NCBI GenBank assembly: GCA_031763025.1
Contig: JASSKH010000006.1
Coordinates: 2,894,958-2,958,957 of the forward strand
Source: Macrocystis pyrifera
Lineage: Eukaryota > Sar > Phaeophyceae > Laminariales > Laminariaceae
Length of the DNA stretch: 64,000 nt
Reading direction: 5' to 3'
Part shown: piece after piece, positions 15,682-27,206 of the stretch
Layout: each line of letters starts with the position of its first letter
How positions within the stretch are numbered: position 1 is the first letter of the stretch
Position numbers and translations under genes: made by a program
The notes under the pieces: model-generated
Databases searched by the model: none
What the model was told of the DNA's origin: nothing
What the model saw: the letters and a program-made list of their open reading frames with translations, nothing else

Positions 15682-15892
15682 TGTTGGGGTGTGTTCATGG
15701 TTGTTCAAGGATGGGGTCACGATATGGTTTCAAGACTTGCTCTTGGTACGAGTAGGCGTTTCTTGTTTGGCGGGTCCATGCTGCATTCGAACATTCTGGC
15801 CGGCCGACGGGGGAATTTCAATTCTTCTCCTCGCGGTTCGGGCCCATCGTACGGTTCGGGGCGGGGTGGGGTGGGGTGGGGCGGAGCGTCAA

Positions 15893-16005
15893 CCGACAAC
15901 GTCATTATTAACCTAGTACCTGGTGTTTTCGACAACGTCCTTGTTAACCAAGTACGTGGTCTTTTCGACGACGCCCTCATTAACGAAGTGCTTGTTGTTT
16001 TCGTA
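15893..16005 (+). repeat. 42-bp tandem repeat inside an open frame
   Basis: Three units near ACAACGTCNTTNTTAACC plus AAGTACNTGGTNTTTTCG. In the plus-strand frame 15679-16116 they read as a repeated peptide of the type DNVxxNxVxGxF. Whether the frame is translated is unknown. Confidence 0.6.
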
Positions 16006-16742
16006 GATCGCGCACGTGTTTGCCCCCAGAAACCCCAAATTATTTTGCCGCGGGTCCTCTTACGGGAGGGGGGGGGGCATAGTTTTGCATATGGTAATAA
16101 TCAGAACCCACGATGACACGAATACAATGGTTCCCCCCCCACGCTCCTGCCTGATACTCTGCGACGATGATGCTGCTTTTCGCCCATCAGCGAAAAATCC
16201 TTTTTTTTTTCGTATTCTGCCGAGACGGTGTATTTTCCCAGAAATGCGAGCTAAAACGCTGTGGACACAGAATTTTCCGCCGAACTGCGAAAAGGGAGGC
16301 TGAAAAATGTCGAGATGCTTGTATAGTCTTAACGTGTTGGCATTGTCGGCACATATGGCTCAATCGCGTATCGTCGATTTTTTTGTCCGTTTTGCGTAGT
16401 CCAGCAGGCAGGGCTTTCCTGAGAAAACCGACCGGTCTCTTCCGTTTTTTCAATTCATGCATGGGTCGACATTTTTTCAAGGCTTATTTAGTTACATAGT
16501 TTTTTTGGCGACGACTACGCACGGCCTGCAAAACACACAACCCTATGGCAAAAGCAACGCGGTTTTACGTACAGTTGCTCACCGAAAATCGTGCACAAAA
16601 ATACTTCTTTTTTTTTTCTGTAGAGAATAGTCGTTGTTGCTGTATACACTAAACATGGTTTCACGCCGCTTGTGGAATGTCGACTGCATTCCCATCCCGT
16701 CTTCGCGCTTCGGATCGGTGCGGCGAGCAGGAGGCGACAAAG
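16006..16742. promoter_or_regulatory. Upstream region of NDUFA1-like gene
   Basis: Sequence before the proposed start at 16743. It has no recognised repeat and should contain the promoter and 5' UTR by position only. No TATA box or defined motif can be supported. Confidence 0.3.
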
Positions 16743-16879
16743 ATGCCGTGGCAATCCGCGCCGCCGCTGGCGATCATCACGGTCGCCATGGGCGGGGTGT
16801 CGGGACTGATGTCTTTGACCAACTACCTCACGGTAGGCCGTACGGACAGACTTATTGGCCTGGACGACTTCGATTACAT
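16743..16879 (+). CDS. NDUFA1-like exon 1
   Basis: Forty-five codons plus two bases. The donor is TACAT|GTGAGTG at 16880-16881. The hydrophobic stretch LAIITVAMGGVSGLMSL forms the single membrane span and doubles as mitochondrial targeting in this family. Confidence 0.78.
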
Positions 16880-19800
16880 GTGAGTGATGAGTCATGGGGT
16901 GACGCGTACGGCGTATGTAGTGCTGATGTACCAGGTAGTACCACAACTCTCAAATGGAAGTGTAAGGGTCGTCGTTTGTATATAGTTGATGTTTGCAGCA
17001 CAGCGCCCCTTGCGTTTCCGCTGCGAGCGGTATGCGCCTACCGTGGGGTACCGCTTGCTGCGCGCGATGACCGCGGTGTGTCCTTTGGTTGTCTCGGTGT
17101 GTGACTTCGATTGCACGTGAGCGATCAGCGATGAGAGGCACGGTACGTGCCATGGTTCCTTTCCGGTAAGCCGCTTGCTTGCTTCAGGGGAATGAGCTAT
17201 TAATAGTGTGAGAACATCATCATCGTCATCATCATCATCATCATTGCTCTTCGCGTTGACTGCTGTGTGTCCTGTGTGTGCCTTCGTGTGTGAACTCGGT
17301 TGCTTGTGAGCGATCAAGGATGAGAGGCACGCTGCTTGTGGCATGGGCCGCTTGCTGCGCGCGGTGACGGCGGTGCATCCTTTTTGTGTGGCTTCTTGTG
17401 CACTGTATACCTGGTACTACTTTTCATGGAGACCGCCGTTTGACCCCTAAATAGACAGACCCCCTATACTAAAGCTGGTGTATTAAGGCGAAAACGGGCC
17501 TTGACGCGCCCGAATAGACCTGTCTCCTTTTGTCTTTGATCGGATGTGCTAGCGTGTGTAGTCTTCAGTGTCCACGTATGTGATCATGCGTCGTATGTGT
17601 ATTGTGCCCGTGTCGATGTGTGTGAGTTTTTTGTGCGTTCATGTGTGTTTTTATGTGTGTATGCTGTGTATACGCAAAACATGTGTGTCGTAGGTACAAA
17701 TTTGTGTCACTGTTGTGTAGTTGTGTGTGTGTGTCTCGTGAGAGTGTGCGTTTTGCGCGGCCTGGTTTGCTGGTGTGTGCTACATGCCACAGCAGGTGCT
17801 GCGTGCACGGCGCTGCCTCTCAGCTTGAGCCGACCGCCAGTTTCGAGGCGGGGACATTACAACCTACCAGTACTAAACAAAGTTTAGCAAGTTTAGTACG
17901 AAGGGCAGCAGTTCTCTTGACGCCAGTCATGCCATGCTACTGGTACCGCAGTGCCATAGAGCGCAGAGGTGTGGTACTATAGGGCTATATAATAGCACTT
18001 TTTGGCCGAATTGTTTTCTGACTGACAGGACTCCTTAACGCGGTATCGTTGGAATGGCCATTATTAAAACTCAAGTATTAATACGTAGTGTTTTACAACA
18101 TTATTCGCACTGCGCTTTTTGTAGATTTTTGGGACTGCTCATCGGATTACCCAACATCGTTGGATTGCCATTGTTACCGCTCAAGCAGCGTTTTTCAACA
18201 TTCTGCGCGATGCACTCATGTAGATTTTAGGGACTGCTCGTCGGATTGCACTTTTTTTTTGTTGTTTTGGGGCTTCTTCTCAAAATCAGTTTTGTGGGTG
18301 GAGGTTTAGAGCTCCTTTACTATCGTCAAGTCAAGAGCTTCAGAAAATAGTATTATCAATAGTGGGTGCGCCCCTGCCGTACCATTCATCCGCAATAGAA
18401 CCCATCAGACGGCGTGCGGTATCGTAGGGATAGCAACTACCAGTCTGTGGGCGGCAATACAAGGACCGTTTCGACGCCAGTATGAAGACCGAGCGATATT
18501 TACATTTACGGTTAGAGCGGAGTTTTGGTTCGAGCCTCCTCGGTTGAGGTCCATGTCTCACACACACACACAAAAAAAAAACTGATGATGTCGTTTAACC
18601 CAATGAACAACGCCATGGCCTACGTGCCTGGCAGGGCATTTTTGGAATATGTTTTGTAAAGCCAAAATGGTATTCCAATAATGTTGGGTACATTGTTTCT
18701 TTTAGTTGAGGAACCCCGTCAGCCAGAAATGGTTTGGCGAGAATAAGGTACAGTACTCATGCAAGGTACAGTGCTCCTACAAGGTACAGCAGTGCCACTA
18801 CAAGGTACAGCACCCCTGTAAGGTACAGTACCCATATCTTTGCACGAGTGAAACACACTGCTGTGACACTGTCGCACATTCTCGCGACAAGACGCGACAC
18901 GACCTCGAAAACCTCGATCCCACCTTCCCGCTCGAGAGTTTCGTTTTCGGGAGCCTTTTTCTTAAGGCACTCGACCCCTTCTCGGCCACCCTTGCATGTT
19001 TACTCGGACCTCACCTAGCCGCGAGTCCGGTCCCTCCCTGCTTTCCTCCCTCCGTTCCACTCTCCCTCCCCGCTTATATCAGCCGAGGTCGGGTTCGCTT
19101 TCGAGTGCTATTTTCGCGAAGTACTTGTTTGCCCTCTCGGCCAGGCTTCAAAAAGTTTCGGGCCTCACCAAGCCGCGCGTCTCGTCGCTTTCCCTTTCCT
19201 CCCCGCGCGTGTTGCAAGCATTGTCTGCCTGGTCGGTGAAAACCCTAAGTGATCCGCCTTGGCATTGTGGGTCAATGGTCATACGATTACGGTCATGCAT
19301 GATAATGAGTACACAGCCACGAAGCAGTTCCATAGTAAACCCATTGCTGTCTCTGGAAGTGGCCAGACCAGACTTTAAATCAATTCATTGATGCTGTCAT
19401 CCATATGCAAGAAAATCCGCCTCACAAACGGTTCTTAGTAGGATGCAGCTCACCCTTCATGCGACTCGCCGGACACCTCACGGCGCTTCGCGCTTGGTGC
19501 AAGCAATGTCTGCCTGGTCGGTGAAAACCCGACATGCTCCGTCCCGGCATTGTAGGGATGCGGGGGTCTATGGTCATACGACTACGGCCATGCATGATAA
19601 TGAGTACCCCCCCCCCCCCCCCCCCCTCCCTCCCTCGCTCGCCCGCTGTGCTCCGAATAACCGCTGCTGTGTCGCCTTGCGTTTCTCGATCGCTGCTGTG
19701 TCGTTTTATCGCCGCTCGCCGCTCGCGTCGTTGCGTGTTTCTCGTGCACCGTTCTATTTTTCTTCGTATTTTATATTTTGACAGGATGTTGAACCGCGAC

Positions 19801-19911
19801 ATTCGCATCCGGAACCCCCCGAAAGCGGCCATTGACAGGATGCTGGCGAGTCCTGTGACTAGGTCCGCGTTGGAGAGGGCGAAGGCGGACATGGCGGCCG
19901 CCGCGAGCAAG
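16743..19911 (+). CDS. Complex I subunit NDUFA1/MWFE-like protein
   Basis: NDUFA1 is a small single-pass accessory subunit of the membrane arm of mitochondrial NADH dehydrogenase. Exon 1 (16743-16879) starts MPWQSAPPLAIITVAMGG, a hydrophobic N-terminal helix, and runs through GRTDRLIGLDDFDY. It splits a codon at AT|GTGAGTG. Exon 2 (19785-19911) completes the Met and reads MLNRDIRIRNPPKAAID. The joined DDFDYMMLNRDIRI fits the family's ending, a W/F-D-x2-M-x3-RDxR pattern. The C-terminal extension to ASK makes about 88 residues, longer than the roughly 70 of animal and plant proteins. The last exon is not certain. The start ATG follows GACAAAG and no upstream in-frame extension is needed. Confidence 0.75.
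17030..17400. repeat. Degenerate repeat in NDUFA1 intron, with (ATC)n
   Basis: About three diverged units with GCTTGCTGCGCGCGRTGAC, GAGCGATCARSGATGAGAGG and GGTGTGTCCTTTGGTTGT-like words, plus an ATC microsatellite at 17217-17248. A GT-rich stretch follows at 17530-17760. Confidence 0.65.
18088..18255. repeat. Tandem duplication, about 100-bp unit
   Basis: TTGTAGATTTTTGGGACTGC-TCATCGGATTAC recurs as TGTAGATTTTAGGGACTGC-TCGTCGGATTGC, preceded in both cases by ACAACATT/TCAACATT and TTCGCACTGCG-like sequence. It lies in the NDUFA1 intron. Confidence 0.75.
18745..18840. repeat. 18-bp minisatellite (AAGGTACAG)
   Basis: Five units of AAGGTACAG plus a variable 9-10 bp (AAGGTACAGTACTCATGC and similar). 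It lies in the NDUFA1 intron. Confidence 0.85.
19210..19321 (+). repeat. Family D fragment without C tail
   Basis: Contains GTTGCAAGCATTGTCTGCCT-GGTCGGTGAAAACC and ends ATGCATGATAATGAGTACAC. Unlike most copies it has no C run. It is followed directly by the longer copy. Confidence 0.65.
19322..19626 (+). repeat. Family D long copy with 20-C tail
   Basis: Inverted relative to 296-630 and 44773-45018, with matching blocks over its whole length from GTTCCATAGTAAACCCATTG to ATGCATGATAATGAGTAC, then 20 C (19607-19626). It ends about 160 bp before the acceptor of NDUFA1 exon 2. Confidence 0.8.
19785..19911 (+). CDS. NDUFA1-like exon 2
   Basis: The acceptor is ATTTTATATTTTGACAG|G. The first G completes ATG, followed by 42 codons, MLNRDIRIRNPPKAAIDRML to MAAAASK, and the donor AAG|GTATTT. 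It ends in phase 0. Two possible closing exons give immediate stops: CTGCTCTACAG|TCTTGA at 20760 and TTGCTTGGCGCAG|CAATGA at 22978. The second has the better pyrimidine tract. Confidence 0.7.
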
Positions 19912-20039
19912 GTATTTACCGCACCCCTTTCACTCAGCGCGGCGATGATTTTTATCGTTTTTTGCTGCGTGTCGGCATCATGTTCTATGACGACATCACG
20001 ACCGACGCATGTGTTGCTGATTTCGGCGGCCACCCAAAC

Positions 20040-20380
20040 TATAGGGGCTACTAATATTGCTGAATACCGTATCGGTGATGAATATCGTATCGGGAGTTTC
20101 GATAAATCGAAATATCGGATTTTGCGGTATATCGTGTATATAGCGGGTTTTTGCCCTTCATCCCCTGGCATCCCCGTCTTTTTATGTGTAGATCCTGAAC
20201 GAAAGCTTCGATGTTGTCAAACATCGACATCGTATCGATTGGTTTTAGTTTTAGTTAGTTTTATCGGTATCGTATCTGACTCGGTATTGAGACGTTCGAT
20301 ATCCGATATGCGATATCCGACACTTCCAGCAGCCTCGTTTAAGCTTTGCGAGGCCGGCGACGCTGTAGAAAAGTCTGAAA
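20040..20380. repeat. Family T repeat rich in TATCG words
   Basis: Dense in ATATCG/CGATAT words. It shares GAACGAAAGCTTC, GGTTTTTGCCC and TTCGATATCCGATATG-like sequence with 56210-56500. The two segments are diverged copies of one dispersed repeat. A possible exon start at GTGTAG|ATCCTGAACG is rejected because the same words recur in the other copy. Confidence 0.55.
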
Positions 20381-20907
20381 ATGAAGCTACGCGTAGAGAT
20401 CCGCTTCGTTCGGCCGAACATCTCCTTAAACAGTTTTTGCAATTGTGTGTTTACGCCTTTTTCCAGCGCAAACACTTTGACGCTTACAAGTATCCACTAC
20501 ACTAACGCGAGTTCCTGTTGTAGCGACAGCTACCCTGTCCTGAAAGTTTACGTTTGGCTTTTCACGGAGCATCATTTCGATCCTTCTTATCTATGTATCC
20601 AAATGTACCTCTTTCTGGTTTCAGAGTACCTGTTTTTGGCCGCTTCCCTTACTCCCAGAGACATCTGCGTTCCTCTATCCAACCTTGAATAGTTTTAGGA
20701 GTAACCCCTATTTAATAGAGAGCAGCAGAGCAACGCACATCGCCGGCGCTGCTCTACAGTCTTGAACATTTCATGTACGAAGCGTACAGATACGGCGGCT
20801 ATGAGTATCGACCGATTGAGTCGCCGAAGCTCAGGTTTTCAAGCCGTGTGCTGCGCAGGCCGTGCGTGTTCTATCTTAGATTAATTCCCCGTGAAGGGCT
20901 GTTGCTG

Positions 20908-20939
<32 letters not shown>

Positions 20940-21200
20940 TCACATTAGCCTATCGCCATACTATACTATATATAGTATAGCCCGTGGTCACGGGGCAGGC
21001 TCCAATACGTCCAAAGCGGAAGACCGCAGGAACAGAACGAAACAATACCTGGTGCATAACAGAAGTACTTATCGTAGCTGAATCAGATCATGTACACAAC
21101 ATAGAAAAGGTAGAGGTTGGTGACTCCCCTGGGTCGGGACGCCTCGTCTCGGAAGGGGGTTTCGCTAGATATTGCGCCGCGTGACGCGCCGTTGTAAGCT
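20381..21200. other. Unassigned, with (TTG)n microsatellite
   Basis: A TTG repeat of about ten units lies at 20908-20938. The frame beginning MYEAYRYGGYEYRPIESPKL at 20773 has a coding-like look but no family match and no supported splice sites. Confidence 0.35.
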
Positions 21201-21499
21201 GTATGATTCAATTTTTCCCAATTTTCCCCAGGACTCTATACGGGTCATGACTCGACCCACGGGTCGGGTTCAGGAATCGCATGGGTCGGATCGGGTCAGG
21301 AGTTTTCCGAAAGCTCACGGGTCGGGCCTGGTTATCCTGACTTGTCCCGGCCCGCGAGGTTGGACTTGGCCTGTCAACAGCCCTGAAAAATCCCTCGAAA
21401 CTCCTCTTTGCAAAAGCTGCGTGTGATACTTGAGCGATTTCAGATTGGCGCCAGAGTTTTTTTTTCTCGATTGATTTTTCGATCCCCGGTCTTTGGAGG

Positions 21500-22310
21500 A
21501 TTTAAGATGGTTCGTGTGAGACGTGTGACGCCCGTTCTATGGCGGGGGTGGCTCCAGACAAGTTCGATTTTTTTTTCTTGCGATGGATGCCTCGCCTTGG
21601 AAGGCGTTCCGCCGGATGTTTGGGGACGCCCCTTGGTGTGGCGGATGGTGGCGCAAGAGCTGTTTTTTTCGATCGCGTGTGTGTGTTTTTTTTTCGTGCC
21701 CCGGCTTCGAACGTGTTTTTTTTTAAATTGTTTCATGTTCGTGATGACGTCAAGCGAGAGCTGGTATTCGGTTGTCCGTGCGATGGATGGGTGCCTCTCT
21801 CATCTTGGAAAGAAATTTGACTGAAAATTCGACTCCTCGCTGTATTACGGATGACGGTAGTTGGTTGATTATGCGATGCCTCGTGCTGAGGGCGTTTCGA
21901 AGGGCACTGTGACCCCCAACTGTTTTACGGATTGGCTCGAGCGCTGTTTTTCGGGTGCTTTCGCGATGCTTGGTATTTGCAAACCGTTTTTCGGCGGAAA
22001 ATTCGACGCCCCGTTGTATTACAGATATAGTGTGAGCTAGTTCTCGATTACTTTTGCGATGCCTCCCGTGAGATGGGTACGTTTCGACGTAGTTTTCGAC
22101 TCCCCGCTGTATTGTGGATTGACGCGATACATTTTTTTTTTTTTAATTTTAATTGTTTTTTCCTGTTGTGATGCCATGATTTGGAGGCGTTTGTTTCGAT
22201 GGACGTTGCGGCGCCTCGTCAAAGTGAGAATACTGTACCCCGAACGCGCGGTTCGTTGCGCGATGCCTTGGTTTTGAAGTCGTTCCGACGGCTTGCGATG
22301 CCTCTCCAGA
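21500..22310. repeat. Very degenerate tandem repeat, about 120-bp unit
   Basis: Recurring words AAAATTCGACKCCYCGCTGT-ATTACGGAT, TTTTGCGATGCCTC and GAGGCGTTT/GGGCGTTTCG appear about five or six times. It is ancient and much diverged. Nearby (21240-21370) is a shorter stretch repeating CACGGGTCGGG. Confidence 0.55.
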
Positions 22311-22394
22311 GGTGCCAGACGGTGGCGATTGTAATACGAACGAGCTTCGTTTCTGGGCTGCCTCGACTATTCCCCGCGCTGTTCCTACCGAACC

Positions 22395-22620
22395 TGCACG
22401 TGTCAGACAGATAGATCATGATCCATCTATCTATGTAGAGATAGATCATCTAGCAGTTCCTCACCTGCCGTTGTGAGAGGTTGTGGAGGATCTGCAGCAT
22501 AGTACAGATCCAACCCAGGGAAATGTGTGCTATTATAGATCGTGCAGAATATGTAAACGTGTACGGGTATAACCGGCAACACGAGCTACTGCAAGTAGAT
22601 CATGCAATACACCCCATGGT
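22395..22620. repeat. Family G repeat, second copy
   Basis: AGATAGATCATGATCCATC-type words, then GATCCAACCCAGGGAAAT and ACCGGCAACACGAGC, in the same order as 9185-9460. A G run of 16 follows at 22685-22700. Confidence 0.6.
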
Positions 22621-22709
22621 AAGGAACAGCTCTGCCTTGAAATATCTGTCAATAGATTATCGAGTGGGAATCGATTATCTGTCCGGGGGGGGGGGGGGGG
22701 TGGAACGAT

Positions 22710-23269
22710 GCTACGACGGTGAATGCGGTCGAGGGGGTACTCTTTATGCGCTGGGGGCAGGAAAACCCTCTCGCGTCCGTGCGACGCCTGTCTATGTACC
22801 ACTGATTCATTTACTGAGTGGAATGAATCACAACTTGCCCCGATTCAAATCTTGATCCTGTAAATATAACCCCGACGTCGCCCTCCGTGCTCTCATTTAG
22901 ATATTTTTTTTCCGTCTCTCGTGTGCTTTGTCGTACGTCCCTGACCCTTCTCCAACCCCCTGGTTTGCTTGGCGCAGCAATGATATCCGCTTCGGCAATT
23001 CGCGACCAACAGGCGGAGGTGGAGGAAACGGAGAGTGATGCAGATTTTTCCGTGTATGGCGAAAGGAGGGAGGGGGGGAGGGGGCGAAGGGTCTACCGCA
23101 CGGATATTTGTTTGCAGGGTTGCGAGGGACCTTTGGTCGGGCGGCCCAGAGGCGGAGGAAACGGTCCAGATATTAAATGTGCGACGCGGATTTTGATCGG
23201 GATGGCAGGAGGAGGGCCTCCCGCACGGATATTTCTTTGTAGAAGTTGCGGCTCACTTTTTTTACTGAA
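22710..23269. other. Possible NDUFA1 3' end and unassigned sequence
   Basis: Holds a good pyrimidine tract and acceptor at 22977 that would end the NDUFA1 frame at once (CAATGA). CGCACGGATATTTGTTTG occurs at about 23098 and nearly again at 23223, a small duplication. No other feature seen. Confidence 0.35.
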
Positions 23270-23520
23270 CGGCTCTACTCCTCTGCGTGCATAGCACGAT
23301 TATGCGGCCCTTCTTGGGTTTACGTAGCGCGATTAGGCGGCTCTACTCTCAGCGGCTAGCGTGGTTGGGCGGCCCTACTATTGGCTGGAGCACGGTCGGG
23401 CGTCCATACTCCTATAAACCAGGTAGCTATGTGGCATGATTGGGCGGCCCTACTCTTGGCTAATTTGAGCGGCACCACTCTCAGCCTATGGCGCGATTGG
23501 TCACGGCTGTGAAGAATGGC
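23270..23520. repeat. Minisatellite, about 40-bp unit
   Basis: About six degenerate units of GCGCGATTGGGCGGCCCTAC-TCTCAGC type. ORFs through it on either strand are artefacts of the repeat. Confidence 0.75.
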
Positions 23521-23975
23521 TCGCGGTGGTTCAGTGAGGTCATCGGCAAACACGGCTCGTCGTCCAGAGGGCAAGGCGTGGGGGCTGCTGGGTCTTAAAT
23601 TGCTCTAGCGTCACGTGCATGGAAATGGTGGGCATGACCCTGATGCGGCCCGACGATGGGAGTCACCCTACGTATGCAGCAGTGTACTCGTACGACCGCG
23701 GCTGTCGAGCCCAGAAACCGCTGTGTGCTACTGAAACAATGATGGCCTCTCAAAAGACCGTTTTTTTTTTTTTCGCCGCTTCGGTCATTCGGTCAATTGT
23801 TTCGTCTTCAAAGAGTAGAAAGGATGTGTGCCGCTTTCGGGCTTCTGAACTCTTTTATCATTATGAATCCGCCTTGATAGGGACTCGAGATGGGAAACAT
23901 GACGAATGGAAAAGAAAACAAGAAAAGAAAAAAATGACGACTACAGCAACACCCACTACTACTGCGTGATGTAGG

Positions 23976-24019
<44 letters not shown>

Positions 24020-24814
24020 GATACAAGGGTGGTTGGTGCCCCGAGTAGTCATGAGGCACGGGCTCTGCAGAATCTTTCCCACCCGTCGTGATGGGCGCTC
24101 ACACGCACGCTGCTCGTACGTGGACAGTAGTTGATGTGACACCAAAACGTTTACACCACCGATTGTTTTAATCCTGATTTTTTTTTTGGTCAACTGGTCA
24201 TTTTTTTAACATTCAAGGGTGCCGCGAGGGTGGAGGGGGGCGGGGTGGTTTTGGGCTTCTGTACCCTTGTTATAATAGTACAGTAATGTTCCCTCTATTC
24301 GTAGTGTGCTGGTATGTATGCATGCGCCAGGCAACAATACCGGCACTGTATATAGCGCCGACCGGCACTAAAATACTCCGCACACTTGCCACACTGCTTT
24401 GTTCTTTCCATCTGCGCCAAGCGACTCCAAAGGCACTACTACTATAGCGGGCAGCAGGCACTATGGAGGGACCAATACTGCATGCACCCCATCAAGATGG
24501 CTTGGCTTTTGGCTAGATACCCTTTTCACCGGCTTCTTCGGATGGATGGATCGATCGTCATGACAGGCGCTGGAAATTTAGACAAATATGGCTATGCATC
24601 ACAGAGAGCGGCGTATCTCACGAAAGCAAGTTTTATGCCAGCATCGAAAAAAAAAAAACACTGAGAAAGCTTAGCGACACCGCACCGGGACGCTTGCCAC
24701 CTCTTTTGATGCAATTTGTCCGCCAGAATATAATGCAGGTCGTACATATAGTTCACCGCAGGGTTATTTGAGGCATGTGTTGCGACGAACCACCTGCTTA
24801 GTTTTTGCTGTGTC
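23521..24814. other. Unassigned, with 42-G homopolymer
   Basis: A G run of 42 lies at 23977-24018 with no family D body beside it. The plus frame from 23619 (MEMVGMTLMRPDDGSH...) has no family match. Nothing else recognised. Confidence 0.4.
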
Positions 24815-24948
24815 GACACTGGGGTGCCGGGTTTCATCGAGACCTTGGCGCATACGCGAGTAACCGCTCCGGACCCGAGGGTCTACGGTCGTACGTACGC
24901 GTACGACTGTGACCATGCATGACATGAGTAACCCCCCCCCCCCCCCCC
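24815..24948 (+). repeat. Family D truncated copy with 17-C tail
   Basis: A diverged body (GGGTCTACGGTCGTACG) ending GACCATGCATGACATGAGTA-A followed by 17 C (24932-24948). The left end is truncated relative to the long copies. Confidence 0.65.
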
Positions 24949-25269
24949 TCCTGCTGCAATTTGCCCGCCGGCAATCTCCCCCACTCCCCGCCTGTTCGGA
25001 GACGCGTTCCGAGATGTGAGTAAACTCGTTGTCTCTGGACCACGACAAGAAATGCGAAGAAAATAACCATAGGCCAGAATAATCCAATTTGCCTGTTTCA
25101 CTCAAGCACGCCACCACGCTACTACGGTTGAAAACAAATTAACAGTGCACTTTTGGACGACTGAGGGACCCAAACCCTTGAACTGATCCTACACAAATTC
25201 CAAGTGATCTGTCCTCAAAGACGTGAGTGACTTTTCTAGCCAACCCTTACAACGAATTATCCGAGCCAC

Positions 25270-25510
25270 ACTTTTCGTCAGGTAGATTTAGTTGTCTTCG
25301 AAACGCCTCCAAAAAGGTTCAGGAGTACCTCGAATCTCGAATCTAAAAGGCCGGTTGTCCCCAAAACGCCTCCAAAAAGGTTGAGGACCCACTCCAATTC
25401 TGAGTTGATTGTCCCCAAAATGCTGGTTTCATTCGCACAGGGTTTTTTAATCAACTTAAACGTCTCCACAACCCACTCAACCCTGAGCTTATATTTTTTC
25501 CAAAACGCTG
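25270..25510. repeat. Degenerate minisatellite, about 70-bp unit
   Basis: Three to four units carry CCCCAAAACGCCTCCAAAAA-GGTTGAGGA-like sequence. It lies just 3' of the FKBP stop codon on the minus strand, so it may be part of the 3' UTR or flank. Confidence 0.65.
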
Positions 25511-25675
25511 GTGCAGTTCGAAAAAGGGTCGTGAGTATCAACTCATAATGTTAAAAATATATGTTCCCAAACCGTCGGTCAAGTCTCATAAGGATCAAGG
25601 ACCGACCGATCGACAGACTGCACTCCATTTTAGCTGACTCCACCCCCTCCGAAGAGAATCGCGCGCCGAGCGCGT

Positions 25676-25794
25676 TTACAATTCCGCGGTTGCTTGGGCC
25701 GCAGGGCCCTGCACTTCAATGAGCTCTAGCTCGAACACCAGCACGGAGCCGGGTGTGATCAAAGCTGAGCGCCCGCCGTCGCCGTAGGCAAGCT
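25676..25794 (-). CDS. FKBP exon 5 (terminal)
   Basis: The acceptor is CGCGCGCAG|AG. It completes Glu, then LAYGDGGRSALITPGSVL-VFELELIEV and a short tail QGPAAQATAEL before TAA at 25678-25676. The ALITPGS loop differs from the usual G-I-I-P-P/G-x-IPP form but keeps its length. Confidence 0.93.
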
Positions 25795-27172
25795 CTGCGC
25801 GCGCGACAGGCGAGAGAGGGGCGAGGTTGGACGGGGGAGCGGGGGGGGGCAGATGTTTCCGATCTTGCTCGACAGCTCTGTGCTTTAGTCGTAACAGCAT
25901 CACACCCTGAAAACCAGGCACAACACGTACGTACGAAGTAGCAGTACATGTCACGCTGCTGTTACCAGGTACTTACTCCCCGGAGCAAACAATCAATAAG
26001 AAAAGTCGCCACATACAGAACTTGTAGACACGTACGGGTATACTCCGAAGTATATACCAGGTAGTGCCGTGCCCGCTACGAACGCACGACTAATACGTTT
26101 CCAACACTAAAAAAATAATATAGAGTTAACGCGACTAGGTTTTGACGTTTCAAGTAGGCGCGAGATCATGCGAGCACACTCTTGTGACCCTTCCAGGGAG
26201 GGCTGCAGCCCCGCTTTCGGGACAAAATGTGCCTAAAAAAAAACGGGACTGCACTTCTAAAATGGTTGACGCTTGTTTTTTTTTTGACATCGATGTGAAC
26301 ATCGCACTTATTCAGTAAAGTTTTTTCTTCTTCACCAACCCCTTCGAGACTACAGGCGAAAAGGGACGAAACAAAAAAGACGGTTTTACAGCAACAGGCA
26401 CGCCGAGAAACCCGTCAATGTCGGGTTCGGAGACGATGCACGGTACTATATGTTGTATACCTGGTGCCCAGTAAAATAGCGTCCTGCCCGAACTGCCCTG
26501 CAAGAAGTGGTACAGCATGGTTCGCACCATGATACAACGTCGTCTATGAACACTGCAAAAAAATAATTTCGAACAGTATCCCAGGTACACCTACTCTTAC
26601 GGCCGACAGCCAACCCCAGACGGGATGGTGAGAGCGTGTCTCGATTTATTTACGCGAGTCCTACCCTAAAGTACAAATACGAGACCACTAGATACTTGAA
26701 TTTACTCCAGTAAATTTTGAATCACACCTGGTACACTTTTACACGCATGTACTGCTGCTCTATGCATCCATTCAACAATTTTTTGGTTCTTTCAACATGA
26801 AAAAACATTTTTTTTTTTCACGTCCGGTCGGTATCATCTGGGCCCCAACACGTATCACAGTGTTGTGCGTTGGTTATAGCTGGATTTCACGAAACGTAAG
26901 GACTATTTCAAGATTATTATTTAATTCAAGCGGTGCTTACATCTGGGGACAGTGGTAATTTACGGGGGACCATAGTAAACAGGACCTACGGCACACACAC
27001 AAAAAACTATATATTTCCCAAATATTATCAACAATATTTGGTCCTATTTACTAGGGTCCCCCCGTAAGAACAATTTTTGGTCCTACTTACTATTGTTCCC
27101 CGTATATAATTAGTCGTCAGTAGTCGGATGACGAACGCGAGGCAACTAACTGGCTTTAGTGTAGTACCAACA

Positions 27173-27206
<34 letters not shown>

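Noticed and set aside
20189..20260. NDUFA1 exon 3 starting at GTGTAG|ATCCTGAACG
   Set aside because: The same words (GAACGAAAGCTTC) recur in the family T copy at 56.37 kb, so they belong to a repeat.
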